From Mycolicibacterium vinylchloridicum (lineage in GTDB: Bacteria; Actinomycetota; Actinomycetes; Mycobacteriales; Mycobacteriaceae): DNA of 64,000 nucleotides. Positions 29,121 to 37,014 of the stretch are shown here, in pieces (within the stretch, counting starts at the first letter, position 1; each line of letters starts with the position of its first letter). The notes beneath the pieces are model-generated. The model saw only the letters and a list, made by a program, of their open reading frames with translations. It was not told the origin of the DNA and did no database searches. The stretch covers positions 233,292 through 297,291 of the forward strand of contig NZ_JACBJQ010000003.1 of NCBI RefSeq assembly GCF_013404075.1. Reading direction: 5' to 3'. Position numbers and translations under genes: made by a program.

Positions 29121-30490
29121 TGCGGGCCGCCGCGGTTGCCGCGGTGGTGCTGCTGGTCACCGCTCCGGCGGCCGGTGCCGTCGACCCGCCCGTCGCGGAT
29201 CCCGCGACACCGCCACCGCCCGGCGCGGCCGGGCCCACCGGTGGGATGAGTCAACGCTCCGAATGCGTCACCACCGGGATCCGGCCGGGCAGTGATCCCG
29301 GGGTGGTGACCGCCAACCAGACAATGCTCGATCTTGCAGGCGCAGCTGCGTATTCGCGCGGCGACGGCCAGACGGTGGCGATCATCGACACCGGGGTACG
29401 ACCGGGACCGCGGCTGCCGAACGTCACCGGTGGCGGTGACTACCTTGCCGCCGGGGACGGGCTGACCGACTGCGACGGCCACGGCACGCTGGTGGCCGGA
29501 ATCATCGGCGGGCAACCCGGCCCCGACGGATTCAGTGGCGTGGCTCCAGGAGCGCGGCTGCTGTCCATCCGGCAGACCTCGCCGAGATTCTCACCCAACG
29601 CCGGCGGCCGGGACCTCGCCTCGGTGCAGGCCAGCGTGGAGATCGAGACGTTGGCCCGAGCGGTGGTGCGCGCTGCCGACCTCGGCGCCACCGTCATCAA
29701 CATCTCGACGGCCGCCTGCCTGGCACCCGACCGACTCGGCGATCAGCAGACCCTCGGAGCGGCCCTGCGCTACGCGGCGATCGACAAGGACGTCGTCATC
29801 GTCACGGCCGCAGGCAATTCCGGTGCCACCACCACCGGCGAACCTGGAATGCAATGCGCATCGAATCCGGTCGGCGATCCGTCACGGCCCGGCGATCCGC
29901 GCAACTGGGCGGGCGTGACCTCGGTGTCAGTACCGTCCTGGTGGCAGCCATATGTGTTGTCCGTCGCGGCGTTGACAGCCCAGGGGCAGCCGGCCGACTT
30001 CACCATGGCCGGACCCTGGGTGGGCATCGCCGCGCCCGGCGAGAACATCGTGTCGGTCAGCAACGACTCGACGGGCGGGTTGGCCAATGGCATGCCCGAC
30101 GGCCGCGGCGGGATGGCACCACTGGACGGAACCAGTTTCGCCGCCGCGTATGTCGCAGGCACGGCGGCGCTGGTCCGAAGCCGCAACCCGGATATGCACG
30201 CCGATGAAGTGGTGCGGCGACTGACGTCGACCGCTCACAACGGCGCACAGGCCCCCTCCAACCTGATCGGCGCCGGAACTCTCGATCCGGTCGGAGCCCT
30301 CACCTGGACGATCAACCCGGGCAGCGACACCGCAGCGACACAAACCACCAAACAACTTGCGGCCCCTGCGCCGCCACCGGTGGTAGATCACACGTCGCGA
30401 ACGGTGGCTTTCATCGGGACGGCGGTGCTCGCGGCCGTCGTCGCGGTCGTCGTTGTCACCGCGCGCAGACGCAAGGAGGAACTGGATTGA
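29117..30490 (+). CDS. mycP3: ESX-3 mycosin protease MycP3
   Basis: Membrane-anchored subtilisin-like serine protease required for a stable ESX-3 complex. Counting from the ATG at 29117, which overlaps the eccD3 stop, the product has 457 residues. A signal peptide MMRAAAVAAVVLLVTAPAAG starts it. The catalytic triad is visible as IIDTGV (Asp, near 90), CDGHGTLVAG (His, near 120) and GTSFAAAYVAG (Ser, near 338). A C-terminal transmembrane helix near 425-448 is followed by RRRKEELD. Longer upstream readings of this frame only overlap eccD3 and are not used. Confidence 0.95.
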   Translation: MMRAAAVAAVVLLVTAPAAGAVDPPVADPATPPPPGAAGPTGGMSQRSECVTTGIRPGSDPGVVTANQTMLDLAGAAAYSRGDGQTVAIIDTGVRPGPRLPNVTGGGDYLAAGDGLTDCDGHGTLVAGIIGGQPGPDGFSGVAPGARLLSIRQTSPRFSPNAGGRDLASVQASVEIETLARAVVRAADLGATVINISTAACLAPDRLGDQQTLGAALRYAAIDKDVVIVTAAGNSGATTTGEPGMQCASNPVGDPSRPGDPRNWAGVTSVSVPSWWQPYVLSVAALTAQGQPADFTMAGPWVGIAAPGENIVSVSNDSTGGLANGMPDGRGGMAPLDGTSFAAAYVAGTAALVRSRNPDMHADEVVRRLTSTAHNGAQAPSNLIGAGTLDPVGALTWTINPGSDTAATQTTKQLAAPAPPPVVDHTSRTVAFIGTAVLAAVVAVVVVTARRRKEELD

Positions 30491-31356
30491 CCGGCATACC
30501 CGCCCCTGGCGTTGGGCGCCTCACCGTCGTACTGCTGGCCGTTGTTTCGGGGGTGCTCACCTACCCGTGGCAGTCGACCAATGACCGGTGGGCCCTCGGT
30601 GGCGCCGTCGCAGTGGCGATGTTCGCCCTGCTCTGGTGGCGCGGCCGCTACCTGACCACGATCGTCGGACTGCGTCTGCGGGTACTGTTGCACCGCAAAC
30701 CGATTCACGTCACACCGACCGATCTACGGGTGTCAGGTGCCGACGCGGTCACGACGGTGCTGGTGCGTGTCGACAACCGCGACCGTGAACTACCGCACGG
30801 TCTGCTCGCGGGTTACCTCGATCGTTATGGTTTGCGGTGCGATGCGGTGCGCGTCACCACCCATACCGCTCGGGCCGGCGCGACGACGTGGATCGGGCTG
30901 ACCGTCAGCGCCGCGCGGAATCTGAGTGCTCTTCAGGGCAGGTCGGCGCAGATACCACTGCGGGATGCCGCCGAGAACGCGGCCCGCAGGCTCATCGGCC
31001 ACCTCCGTGAAATGGGTTGGACCGCTACACTTGCCGACCCGAATCAGCTGCCGGAACTGGTGGCAGCGGACGCGTGCGAACGGTGGCGGTCGGTCACCGA
31101 CCAACGCGGTCACCTGACCGCCTACGCGGCCACGACCCCTGAAGCTCTGGCGGCGGTGAGCGACGGCGCCACCGAATCCTGGACAGTGGTGGAGATCGCG
31201 GGAACGTCGTCGCCGGACCGCGTCAGGGCGGGCGCGGCGATCCGCACCGAAGACCGGCCGGCGGCGGCGCTGCCGGGGCTGGTAGCGATCACCGGGCGAC
31301 AGGCCAGTGCACTGGCTGCGCTGCACCCGTTATCAGGTGCACGCGTGGTCAATTGA
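30487..31356 (+). CDS. eccE3: ESX-3 membrane protein EccE3
   Basis: Peripheral subunit of the ESX-3 membrane complex. The 289-residue product has two closely spaced transmembrane helices at about residues 10-30 and 35-55, then a soluble domain of about 230 residues. It is shorter than Mtb EccE3 (about 330 aa). The TTG start overlaps the mycP3 stop (TTGA), as expected for the last structural gene of the operon. Confidence 0.92.
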   Translation: MTGIPAPGVGRLTVVLLAVVSGVLTYPWQSTNDRWALGGAVAVAMFALLWWRGRYLTTIVGLRLRVLLHRKPIHVTPTDLRVSGADAVTTVLVRVDNRDRELPHGLLAGYLDRYGLRCDAVRVTTHTARAGATTWIGLTVSAARNLSALQGRSAQIPLRDAAENAARRLIGHLREMGWTATLADPNQLPELVAADACERWRSVTDQRGHLTAYAATTPEALAAVSDGATESWTVVEIAGTSSPDRVRAGAAIRTEDRPAAALPGLVAITGRQASALAALHPLSGARVVN

Positions 31357-31370
31357 CGAAAGGGAGCCAC

Positions 31371-32093
31371 ATGGTGGACAACAAGCCGACCCGCGGCTGG
31401 CAGGGTGCCGTACTCAAACTGTTCGGCGCCGGTGAATACGAACTGACCGTGACCGGTCGCGAGCAGATCAGTGAGCACTACCTGCGGCTGAACTTCAATG
31501 CGGGCGGAATGCTGGCCGGTCGAGTGGTTCATCCGACGATGTGGATCCGAATGTGGTTCCCCGACAATGGGAAACTGCACCAGCGAGGCTACACACTGGT
31601 GAATCCCGATCCGGCGGGCGACACCGTCGACATCGAATTCGCACTGCACGACGGCATCGCATCGCGATGGGCTTGTGCGGCTCAGCCCGGCGACACGATC
31701 GGGGCCACCGTGCTCGGGAGCAGCTTCGCGCTGCCCACGCCGCCGCCGGCGGGCTACGTGATCGTCGGCGACACAGCGTCATTGCCCGCGATCAACTCGT
31801 TGCTGGATTCGATCGGCGAGACCCCGGCCACGGTGTTCCTGGCTGCCGCCCACGATGACGACGTGGATCTACCGGTCGGTGAGAATGCCGAGATCTTCTG
31901 GATCGACCGAAGGGTGTCCGGCACCGCGCTGGTCGAAGCTGTCAGTGAAGGTGCCTACGACGCCGAGGACCACTTCGGCTGGGTCGCCTGCGACAACCGC
32001 ACGACCCGCGCTGTCGCAAAGATCCTGCGTGAGGACTACCGCATCCCCCGGACGTCGATCAAGGCACAGGCCTACTGGGCCGAAGGAGCCTGA
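31371..32093 (+). CDS. Siderophore-interacting flavoprotein (ferric-siderophore reductase type)
   Basis: A 240-residue protein of the SIP/ViuB family, FAD-containing reductases that release iron from ferric siderophores in the cytosol. The N-terminal FAD-binding barrel contains the family motif RGYTLVNPDP near residue 66 and IGATVLGSS. The C-terminal NAD(P)H-like half starts at YVIVGDTASLPAI and ends RTSIKAQAYWAEGA. The ATG at 31371 has AAAGGGAG six bases upstream. It lies 14 bp after eccE3 in the same direction, so it probably shares the IdeR-controlled ESX-3 transcript and would supply the reductive end of siderophore uptake. Confidence 0.9.
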   Translation: MVDNKPTRGWQGAVLKLFGAGEYELTVTGREQISEHYLRLNFNAGGMLAGRVVHPTMWIRMWFPDNGKLHQRGYTLVNPDPAGDTVDIEFALHDGIASRWACAAQPGDTIGATVLGSSFALPTPPPAGYVIVGDTASLPAINSLLDSIGETPATVFLAAAHDDDVDLPVGENAEIFWIDRRVSGTALVEAVSEGAYDAEDHFGWVACDNRTTRAVAKILREDYRIPRTSIKAQAYWAEGA

Positions 32094-33283
32094 CGGCCCG
32101 AATACCCTTCCCACGGGCTGTAATCCGCGATCAGTTCCTCCTGGGGTGGGCGCGCGGCCTCGGGTACGTGTTCGAGGTTGATCCGGATGCGATACCAGAT
32201 CGAACTCGGCCCGCGCATGCCGTCGACCAGGATGTCGGTCGGTTGCAGCGCCTGCGCGACGTCGGGATAGCGGGCACGCCAGACATCCAACGCGGCCACC
32301 GCCTCGTCGCGGGTCTTGGTGCGCGCGATCTCGATCAGCGGCTTGTTGCCCTTCGGCGGCTTCTCTGCAGGCCCGAGTTCTTCGGCCAGCGCCAGCAGTG
32401 GGTCCAGCGAACCGACCGAGTCGTCCATCGATTCCCAGGGATCGCCGCGTTCAGCGAAGCGGGCCGGAACCGTCAAGATGGTGAACTCCCCGGCCCGGCA
32501 CCCCGGCACCTCGTCCCATGTCAGCGGGGTCGAGACCCGGGCGTCCGGGGTGGCCCGCACCGAATAGGCCGACGCCACCGTGCGGTCCTTGGCGTTCTGG
32601 TTGAAGTCGACGAAGACGCCCTGGCGTTCCTCTTTCCACCACTGGCTGGTCGCCAGCGCCGGTGCGCGGCGCTGCACTTCGCGGGCCACGGTTTCGGCGG
32701 CCAGCCGCACCTGCTTGAAGGGCCAGTTCGGCGCGATCCGGGCGTAGATGTGAAAGCCCCGCGATCCCGACGTCTTCGGCCAGGCCGTCAGCCCGTGATC
32801 CTCGAGAACCTCGCGTGCCACCTGCGCCACATCGAGAATCTGGGGCCACTGCACGCCGGGCATCGGGTCGAGGTCGATTCGCAGCTCGTCGGGATGGTCG
32901 AGGTCACCCGAGCGGACCGGGTGCGGATTCAGATCGACGCATCCGAGGTTGATCGCCCACACCAGGCCGGCCGCGTCGTGCAACACCGCCTCCTTGGCCG
33001 ACGTACCCCGTGCGTAGCGCAGCTCGGCGACCTCGATCCAGTCCGGGCGCTTCTCGGGTGCGCGCTTCTGGAAGACGGCCTCCTCGGTGATGCCCTTGAC
33101 GAAACGCTTGAGGATCATCGGCCGGTCGGCGACACCGTGCAGCGCGCCGTCGGCGACGGCCAGGTAGTAGGTGATGAGGTCCCTCTTGGTCACCGGATTG
33201 CGGCCGCCGGCTGCCGGGAAGACCACTTTGTCGGGATGGCTGACCGGGACCTGGCGGCCTCCGATGTCCATGACGTCCGCCAT
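32072..33283 (-). CDS. Stand-alone LigD-type primase-polymerase (PolD1-like)
   Basis: A 403-residue polymerase of the LigD POL/archaeo-eukaryotic primase family without attached ligase or nuclease domains. Visible motifs are VSHPDKVVFP at the N-terminus, the metal-binding ELRIDLDPMP near 138, and the nucleotide-binding SGSRGFHIYARI near 170. A later conserved stretch is FVDFNQNAKDRT near 222. Stand-alone paralogues in mycobacteria (Mtb Rv0269c and Rv3730c) are primase-polymerases with gap-filling and ribonucleotide-adding activity linked to repair. The position beside fadD2 matches Rv0269c. It converges on and overlaps the flavoprotein gene by 22 bp and is divergent from fadD2. Confidence 0.92.
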   Translation of the reverse strand: MADVMDIGGRQVPVSHPDKVVFPAAGGRNPVTKRDLITYYLAVADGALHGVADRPMILKRFVKGITEEAVFQKRAPEKRPDWIEVAELRYARGTSAKEAVLHDAAGLVWAINLGCVDLNPHPVRSGDLDHPDELRIDLDPMPGVQWPQILDVAQVAREVLEDHGLTAWPKTSGSRGFHIYARIAPNWPFKQVRLAAETVAREVQRRAPALATSQWWKEERQGVFVDFNQNAKDRTVASAYSVRATPDARVSTPLTWDEVPGCRAGEFTILTVPARFAERGDPWESMDDSVGSLDPLLALAEELGPAEKPPKGNKPLIEIARTKTRDEAVAALDVWRARYPDVAQALQPTDILVDGMRGPSSIWYRIRINLEHVPEAARPPQEELIADYSPWEGYSGRQAPSAQ

Positions 33284-33320
33284 GAGGCCATCGTAATTAG
33301 GCTGGCCGTTCTGTCCTGGG

Positions 33321-33336
33321 TGCGACCTAGGTCACA
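33321..33336. promoter_or_regulatory. CRP-like operator between polD1 and fadD2
   Basis: TGCGACCTAGGTCACA is a 16-bp palindrome with one mismatched pair. It fits the cAMP-receptor-protein consensus TGTGAN6TCACA at nine of ten fixed positions. It lies in the 66-bp divergent spacer, 13 bp before the fadD2 start, which would suit repression. Mycobacterial CRP uses the same consensus; binding here is inferred. Confidence 0.5.
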
Positions 33337-33349
33337 TATTGTTGGAGGC

Positions 33350-35029
33350 ATGCCCAGTCTCATGGATCTGCCGGCTCAGGTGTTGGCCAAGGCACAGCAG
33401 TTGGCCGAGCGTGGCTCCTCTGAGCTGCACTATTTGGTCAAGATGATCGAGTCGGGTGCCTTCCGGCTCGAGCCGCCGCAGAACCTCGTGTCGATGGTCG
33501 CCGACATTCGCCGGTGGGGCGAGATCGGCATGGTTCCCGCGCTCAACGCCCGGCGTACGCCCAACAAGTTGGCGATCATCGACGACGAGGGGTCGATGAC
33601 GTTCAAGGAACTCGACGAGGCTGCCCACGCGGTGGCCAACGCATTGCTTGCCAAGGGAGTCAAGGGCGGCGACGGCGTGGCCATCCTGGCCCGCAACCAC
33701 CGCTGGTTCGTGATTGCCAACTACGGCGCCGCGCGGGTCGGTGCCCGCACCATCATGCTGAACACCGAGTTCTCCGGACCGCAGATCAGGGACGTCTCCG
33801 AACGTGAGGGCGCCAAGCTGATCATCTACGACGACGAGTACACCGAGGCCGTCAAGCTGGCCGAGCCGCCGCTGGGCAAGCTGCGCGCGCTGGGGACCAA
33901 TCCGGACGCGGCCGATTCGTCGGGGAGCACCGACGAGACTCTGGCCGATCTGATTGCCCGCACCAGCAGTGATCCCGCGCCCAAGGTCACCAAGCGGTCG
34001 TCGATCGTCATCCTCACCAGCGGCACCACCGGCACCCCGAAGGGCGCGACGCGCAACACCCCGCCGACTCTGGCGCCGATCGGTGGCGTACTTTCCGCTG
34101 TTCCGTTCCGCGCCGGTGAGGTGACCTCGTTGCCGTCACCCATGTTCCACGCTTTGGGCTATCTGCACGCCACGATCGCGCTGACGTTGGGCTCGACGCT
34201 GGTGCTGCACCGAAAGTTCAAGCCCGCCACCGTGCTCGAGGACATCGAGAAACACAAGGTGACCGCGATCGTGGTGGTGCCCGTCATGCTCTCGCGCATG
34301 CTCGACGCGCTGGAGACCATGGACACCAAGCCCGACCTGTCGTCGTTGCGGATCGTGTTCGTCTCGGGCTCTCAGCTCGGTGCGGAGCTGGCGACGCGGG
34401 CACTGAAGGATCTCGGACCGGTGGTCTACAACCTTTATGGTTCAACGGAAGTCGCGCTTGCGACGATCGCCGGGCCGAAGGACCTGCAGATGAACCCGGC
34501 CACCGTCGGCCCGGTCGTCAAGGGCGTGACGATCAAGATTCTCGACGACAACGGCAACGAAGTGCCCCAGGGCGAGGTCGGCCGGATCTTCGTCGGTAAC
34601 AGCTTTCCGTTCGAGGGCTATACCGGTGGCGGGCACAAGCAGATCATCGACGGGTTGATGTCGTCGGGTGACGTCGGCTACTTCGACCACAACGGCCTGC
34701 TGTTCGTCAGCGGACGCGACGACGAGATGATCGTGTCCGGCGGTGAGAACGTCTTCCCCGCCGAGGTCGAGGATCTCATCAGTGGTCACCCCGATGTCGT
34801 CGAGGCGACCGCGCTCGGTGTCGACGACCCCGACTGGGGCGCCCGTCTGCGGGCTTTCGTCGTGCTGCGGGAGGAAGCCGAACTCACCGAGGACGCGGTG
34901 AAGAATTATGTGCGCGAACACCTTGCGCGCTACAAGGTTCCGCGTGAGGTGGTGTTCCTCTCCGAACTGCCGCGCAACCCGACCGGCAAGATCCTCAAAC
35001 GGGAGCTGCGCCAGATCGAGGTGCAGTAG
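33350..35029 (+). CDS. fadD2: Fatty-acid-CoA ligase FadD2
   Basis: ANL-superfamily acyl-CoA synthetase of 559 residues that activates a carboxylic acid through acyl-AMP to the CoA thioester. Core motifs are ILTSGTTGTPKGA near 220, YGSTEVALATIAGP near 363, SGDVGYFD near 443, GRDDEMIVSGGENVFP near 455 and the catalytic lysine region PRNPTGKILKREL at the end. The start MPSLMDLPAQ matches Mtb FadD2, so the ATG at 33350 is preferred although GGAGG is only one base away. Much longer upstream readings run over the opposite-strand polymerase gene. It sits next to a fadE6-like gene, suggesting a shared lipid-degradation role; the substrate is unknown. Confidence 0.92.
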   Translation: MPSLMDLPAQVLAKAQQLAERGSSELHYLVKMIESGAFRLEPPQNLVSMVADIRRWGEIGMVPALNARRTPNKLAIIDDEGSMTFKELDEAAHAVANALLAKGVKGGDGVAILARNHRWFVIANYGAARVGARTIMLNTEFSGPQIRDVSEREGAKLIIYDDEYTEAVKLAEPPLGKLRALGTNPDAADSSGSTDETLADLIARTSSDPAPKVTKRSSIVILTSGTTGTPKGATRNTPPTLAPIGGVLSAVPFRAGEVTSLPSPMFHALGYLHATIALTLGSTLVLHRKFKPATVLEDIEKHKVTAIVVVPVMLSRMLDALETMDTKPDLSSLRIVFVSGSQLGAELATRALKDLGPVVYNLYGSTEVALATIAGPKDLQMNPATVGPVVKGVTIKILDDNGNEVPQGEVGRIFVGNSFPFEGYTGGGHKQIIDGLMSSGDVGYFDHNGLLFVSGRDDEMIVSGGENVFPAEVEDLISGHPDVVEATALGVDDPDWGARLRAFVVLREEAELTEDAVKNYVREHLARYKVPREVVFLSELPRNPTGKILKRELRQIEVQ

Positions 35030-35170
35030 TAGCTCACCCCGCGCACTCGGAGGTAAGACACCATCCGACACATGTCTCATCAATGAGGCAAAGGCAATGG
35101 GCTGTTGCATAGTAAATGTGATCTGTGCTACACCAGACTCACCAAGTGACACCCACAGTGCGGAGGCGTG

Positions 35171-36994
35171 ATGCGTCCATCGGCCCGGCCCATCCGAAGT
35201 GTCGACGACAGTGCGCCGCCGATCGTGAGCTACGCGAAGTACGTCGGCCGCGTGGGTGCACTCGCGGTCTTCCTGGGCGTCGGCGCGGCGATCGCCATGC
35301 CGACCGCGCATGCCGACACCGGCGGCTCCGCGCATTCGCCGGGCTCCTCGTCCCACTCGACGACCGCCAAGAAGTCCAGTAGCGCCCCCGATCGGCACGC
35401 TCAGGGCAGATCGGCTCGCGTCACCACCGCCTCAGCCGCGTCCACGGTGACCGCGGTGCGTCGCACCGTCGCCTCCACGGGCCGCACCGGGCCCACCGGC
35501 ACTCCCGCCGCATCGCCCGCCGACGTGGCCGCGGTCGCCTACACCCGCCGCAGGGCGGCATCACTGCAGCAGAGCGCCGCTGCCACCAGTGTGGTCACCC
35601 TGACCAACGAGGTCAGTCCGCTTGGCACTCAACAACAGATCTCGCGCGAACAGCTGGCTATGGAGGCCGTGAACACCATTCCGGTCAAGCTGATGAAATT
35701 GATTCTGCGCCAAGGATTCCTGGCTGCCGCCGAGAAGCAGTTCGCCCTCGTCGGCGGACCCGACGCGGCGAATCTCGCCGCGTTGGACAACGCGGTCGAC
35801 GAGTACGCGCTCGCCTCGGCGTTCTCCGAGCAGATCCTCAACCCGATGAACCCCGCGGTCGTCACACAGGTTGCGCCTCCGCACAGCTGGTACGGCGTGG
35901 ACGTCGGCGGTTCGCGTCTGCTCTACGACAACCCCGACACCATCTACCGCTTCATCCCGGTCAACAAGACGTCGGAGTACGTCATCACCGGGCGGTTCTA
36001 CAACGAGATTCCCGCCGACACCACCTTCAGCGTGTTGGAAGGTAGTTCGGGTAAGACATCGAAGATCTTGAGCCTCAAGGACATCGACGTCAGCGAGGAC
36101 GGTTCGTTCGTGATTACCGTCAGCGGCGATCCGGCCGCGCCAGGGGAGAAGAACCATCTGCAGTTGACCTCGAGCTCCACCCTGGTTGCGGTGCGGAACA
36201 CGTTGGGGGACTGGAACACCGAAGAGCCGATGGATCTGGCGGTGCACAAGGTGAGCGGTCCGCCGAACAGCCTCTTCGCCCAGCTCGGCGGGTTCTTGTT
36301 CTTCGGCTCGGTGGTCAACGACAACCCGCTGCTGGCCAAATTGGTGTCCCTGGTCCCACCGTTGCCGATCGCCGACGCGCCGATCGTGCGCGGGACACTG
36401 ACCGCGTTGCTGATGGTGATCCGTGGCGCCAATCAGGAAGCCAAGTACATGGCGCTGGCCACCACCGACCCCGACACCGGGATGCCGCGCCAACCCAACA
36501 CCATGACGCAACCGGCCAGCAACGCCGAGTTCCTGGCCAATCAGCTGCAGAGCAACGGCTACTTCCAACTCGCCGACGACGAGGCCCTCGTGCTGACGAT
36601 CGACCCCGGGAACGCAAAGTTCGTCAGCATTCCGGTCTACAACGACTGGACGATCACCGACGACTACTGGAACGAGCAGACCAGTCTCAACTCCGACCAA
36701 GCTGTCAAGAACGACGACGGAACATACACCGTGGTGATCTCGCAGACTGATCCCCTTGTGGCGAACTGGATTTCGACCGGAGGACTCAACCAGGGCATCA
36801 TCTCGATGCGGTTCCAGAACCTGGACGACGACGACCCGGCTCAGCCCGGCGTCCAAGCCGAGGTGGTCAAGCTCGACGCGCTCACCCATGACACGAACGG
36901 GACGGCCGTGATCACCCAGGCGCAGCGGGACGAACAGCTCGCCCTGCGCAAGGCCGGCTTCGACAAGCGCTGGGCACCCTACCCGCAGTCCTGA
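35171..36994 (+). CDS. Secreted DUF1254/DUF1214-type protein
   Basis: A 607-residue exported protein of unknown function. It begins with a signal peptide ending at AMPTAHADTGG (about residue 45), then a Ser/Thr/Ala-rich linker to about 130. The C-terminal third resembles DUF1214: FVSIPVYNDWTITDDYW, TSLNSDQAV, NDDGTYTVVISQTDP and WISTGGLNQG are in family order. The middle, with WYGVDVGGSRLLYDNPDTIY, resembles the strand-rich core of the same group. The ATG at 35171 is chosen over the GTG at 35168 because GGAGG (35162-35166) is better spaced from it. It lies between fadD2 and fadE6, which are neighbours in Mtb. Confidence 0.8.
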   Translation: MRPSARPIRSVDDSAPPIVSYAKYVGRVGALAVFLGVGAAIAMPTAHADTGGSAHSPGSSSHSTTAKKSSSAPDRHAQGRSARVTTASAASTVTAVRRTVASTGRTGPTGTPAASPADVAAVAYTRRRAASLQQSAAATSVVTLTNEVSPLGTQQQISREQLAMEAVNTIPVKLMKLILRQGFLAAAEKQFALVGGPDAANLAALDNAVDEYALASAFSEQILNPMNPAVVTQVAPPHSWYGVDVGGSRLLYDNPDTIYRFIPVNKTSEYVITGRFYNEIPADTTFSVLEGSSGKTSKILSLKDIDVSEDGSFVITVSGDPAAPGEKNHLQLTSSSTLVAVRNTLGDWNTEEPMDLAVHKVSGPPNSLFAQLGGFLFFGSVVNDNPLLAKLVSLVPPLPIADAPIVRGTLTALLMVIRGANQEAKYMALATTDPDTGMPRQPNTMTQPASNAEFLANQLQSNGYFQLADDEALVLTIDPGNAKFVSIPVYNDWTITDDYWNEQTSLNSDQAVKNDDGTYTVVISQTDPLVANWISTGGLNQGIISMRFQNLDDDDPAQPGVQAEVVKLDALTHDTNGTAVITQAQRDEQLALRKAGFDKRWAPYPQS

Positions 36995-37014
36995 CCCGCC
37001 GCGGCCTACGGGTC
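36993..37014. terminator. Hairpin between convergent genes
   Basis: GACCCG at 36993-36998 pairs with CGGGTC at 37009-37014 around a 10-base loop. It overlaps the stop codons of the convergent DUF1214 and fadE6 genes. No U-tract follows on either strand, which is common for mycobacterial terminators, so it is a candidate bidirectional terminator. Confidence 0.4.

Noticed and set aside
32168..33349. Upstream extension of fadD2 to 953 residues
   Set aside because: The extension is antisense to the LigD-type polymerase; family start and length support 33350.
35117..35132. Second CRP-like site before the DUF1214 gene
   Set aside because: TGTGA is present but the other half is CTACA; two mismatches and no symmetry make it too weak.
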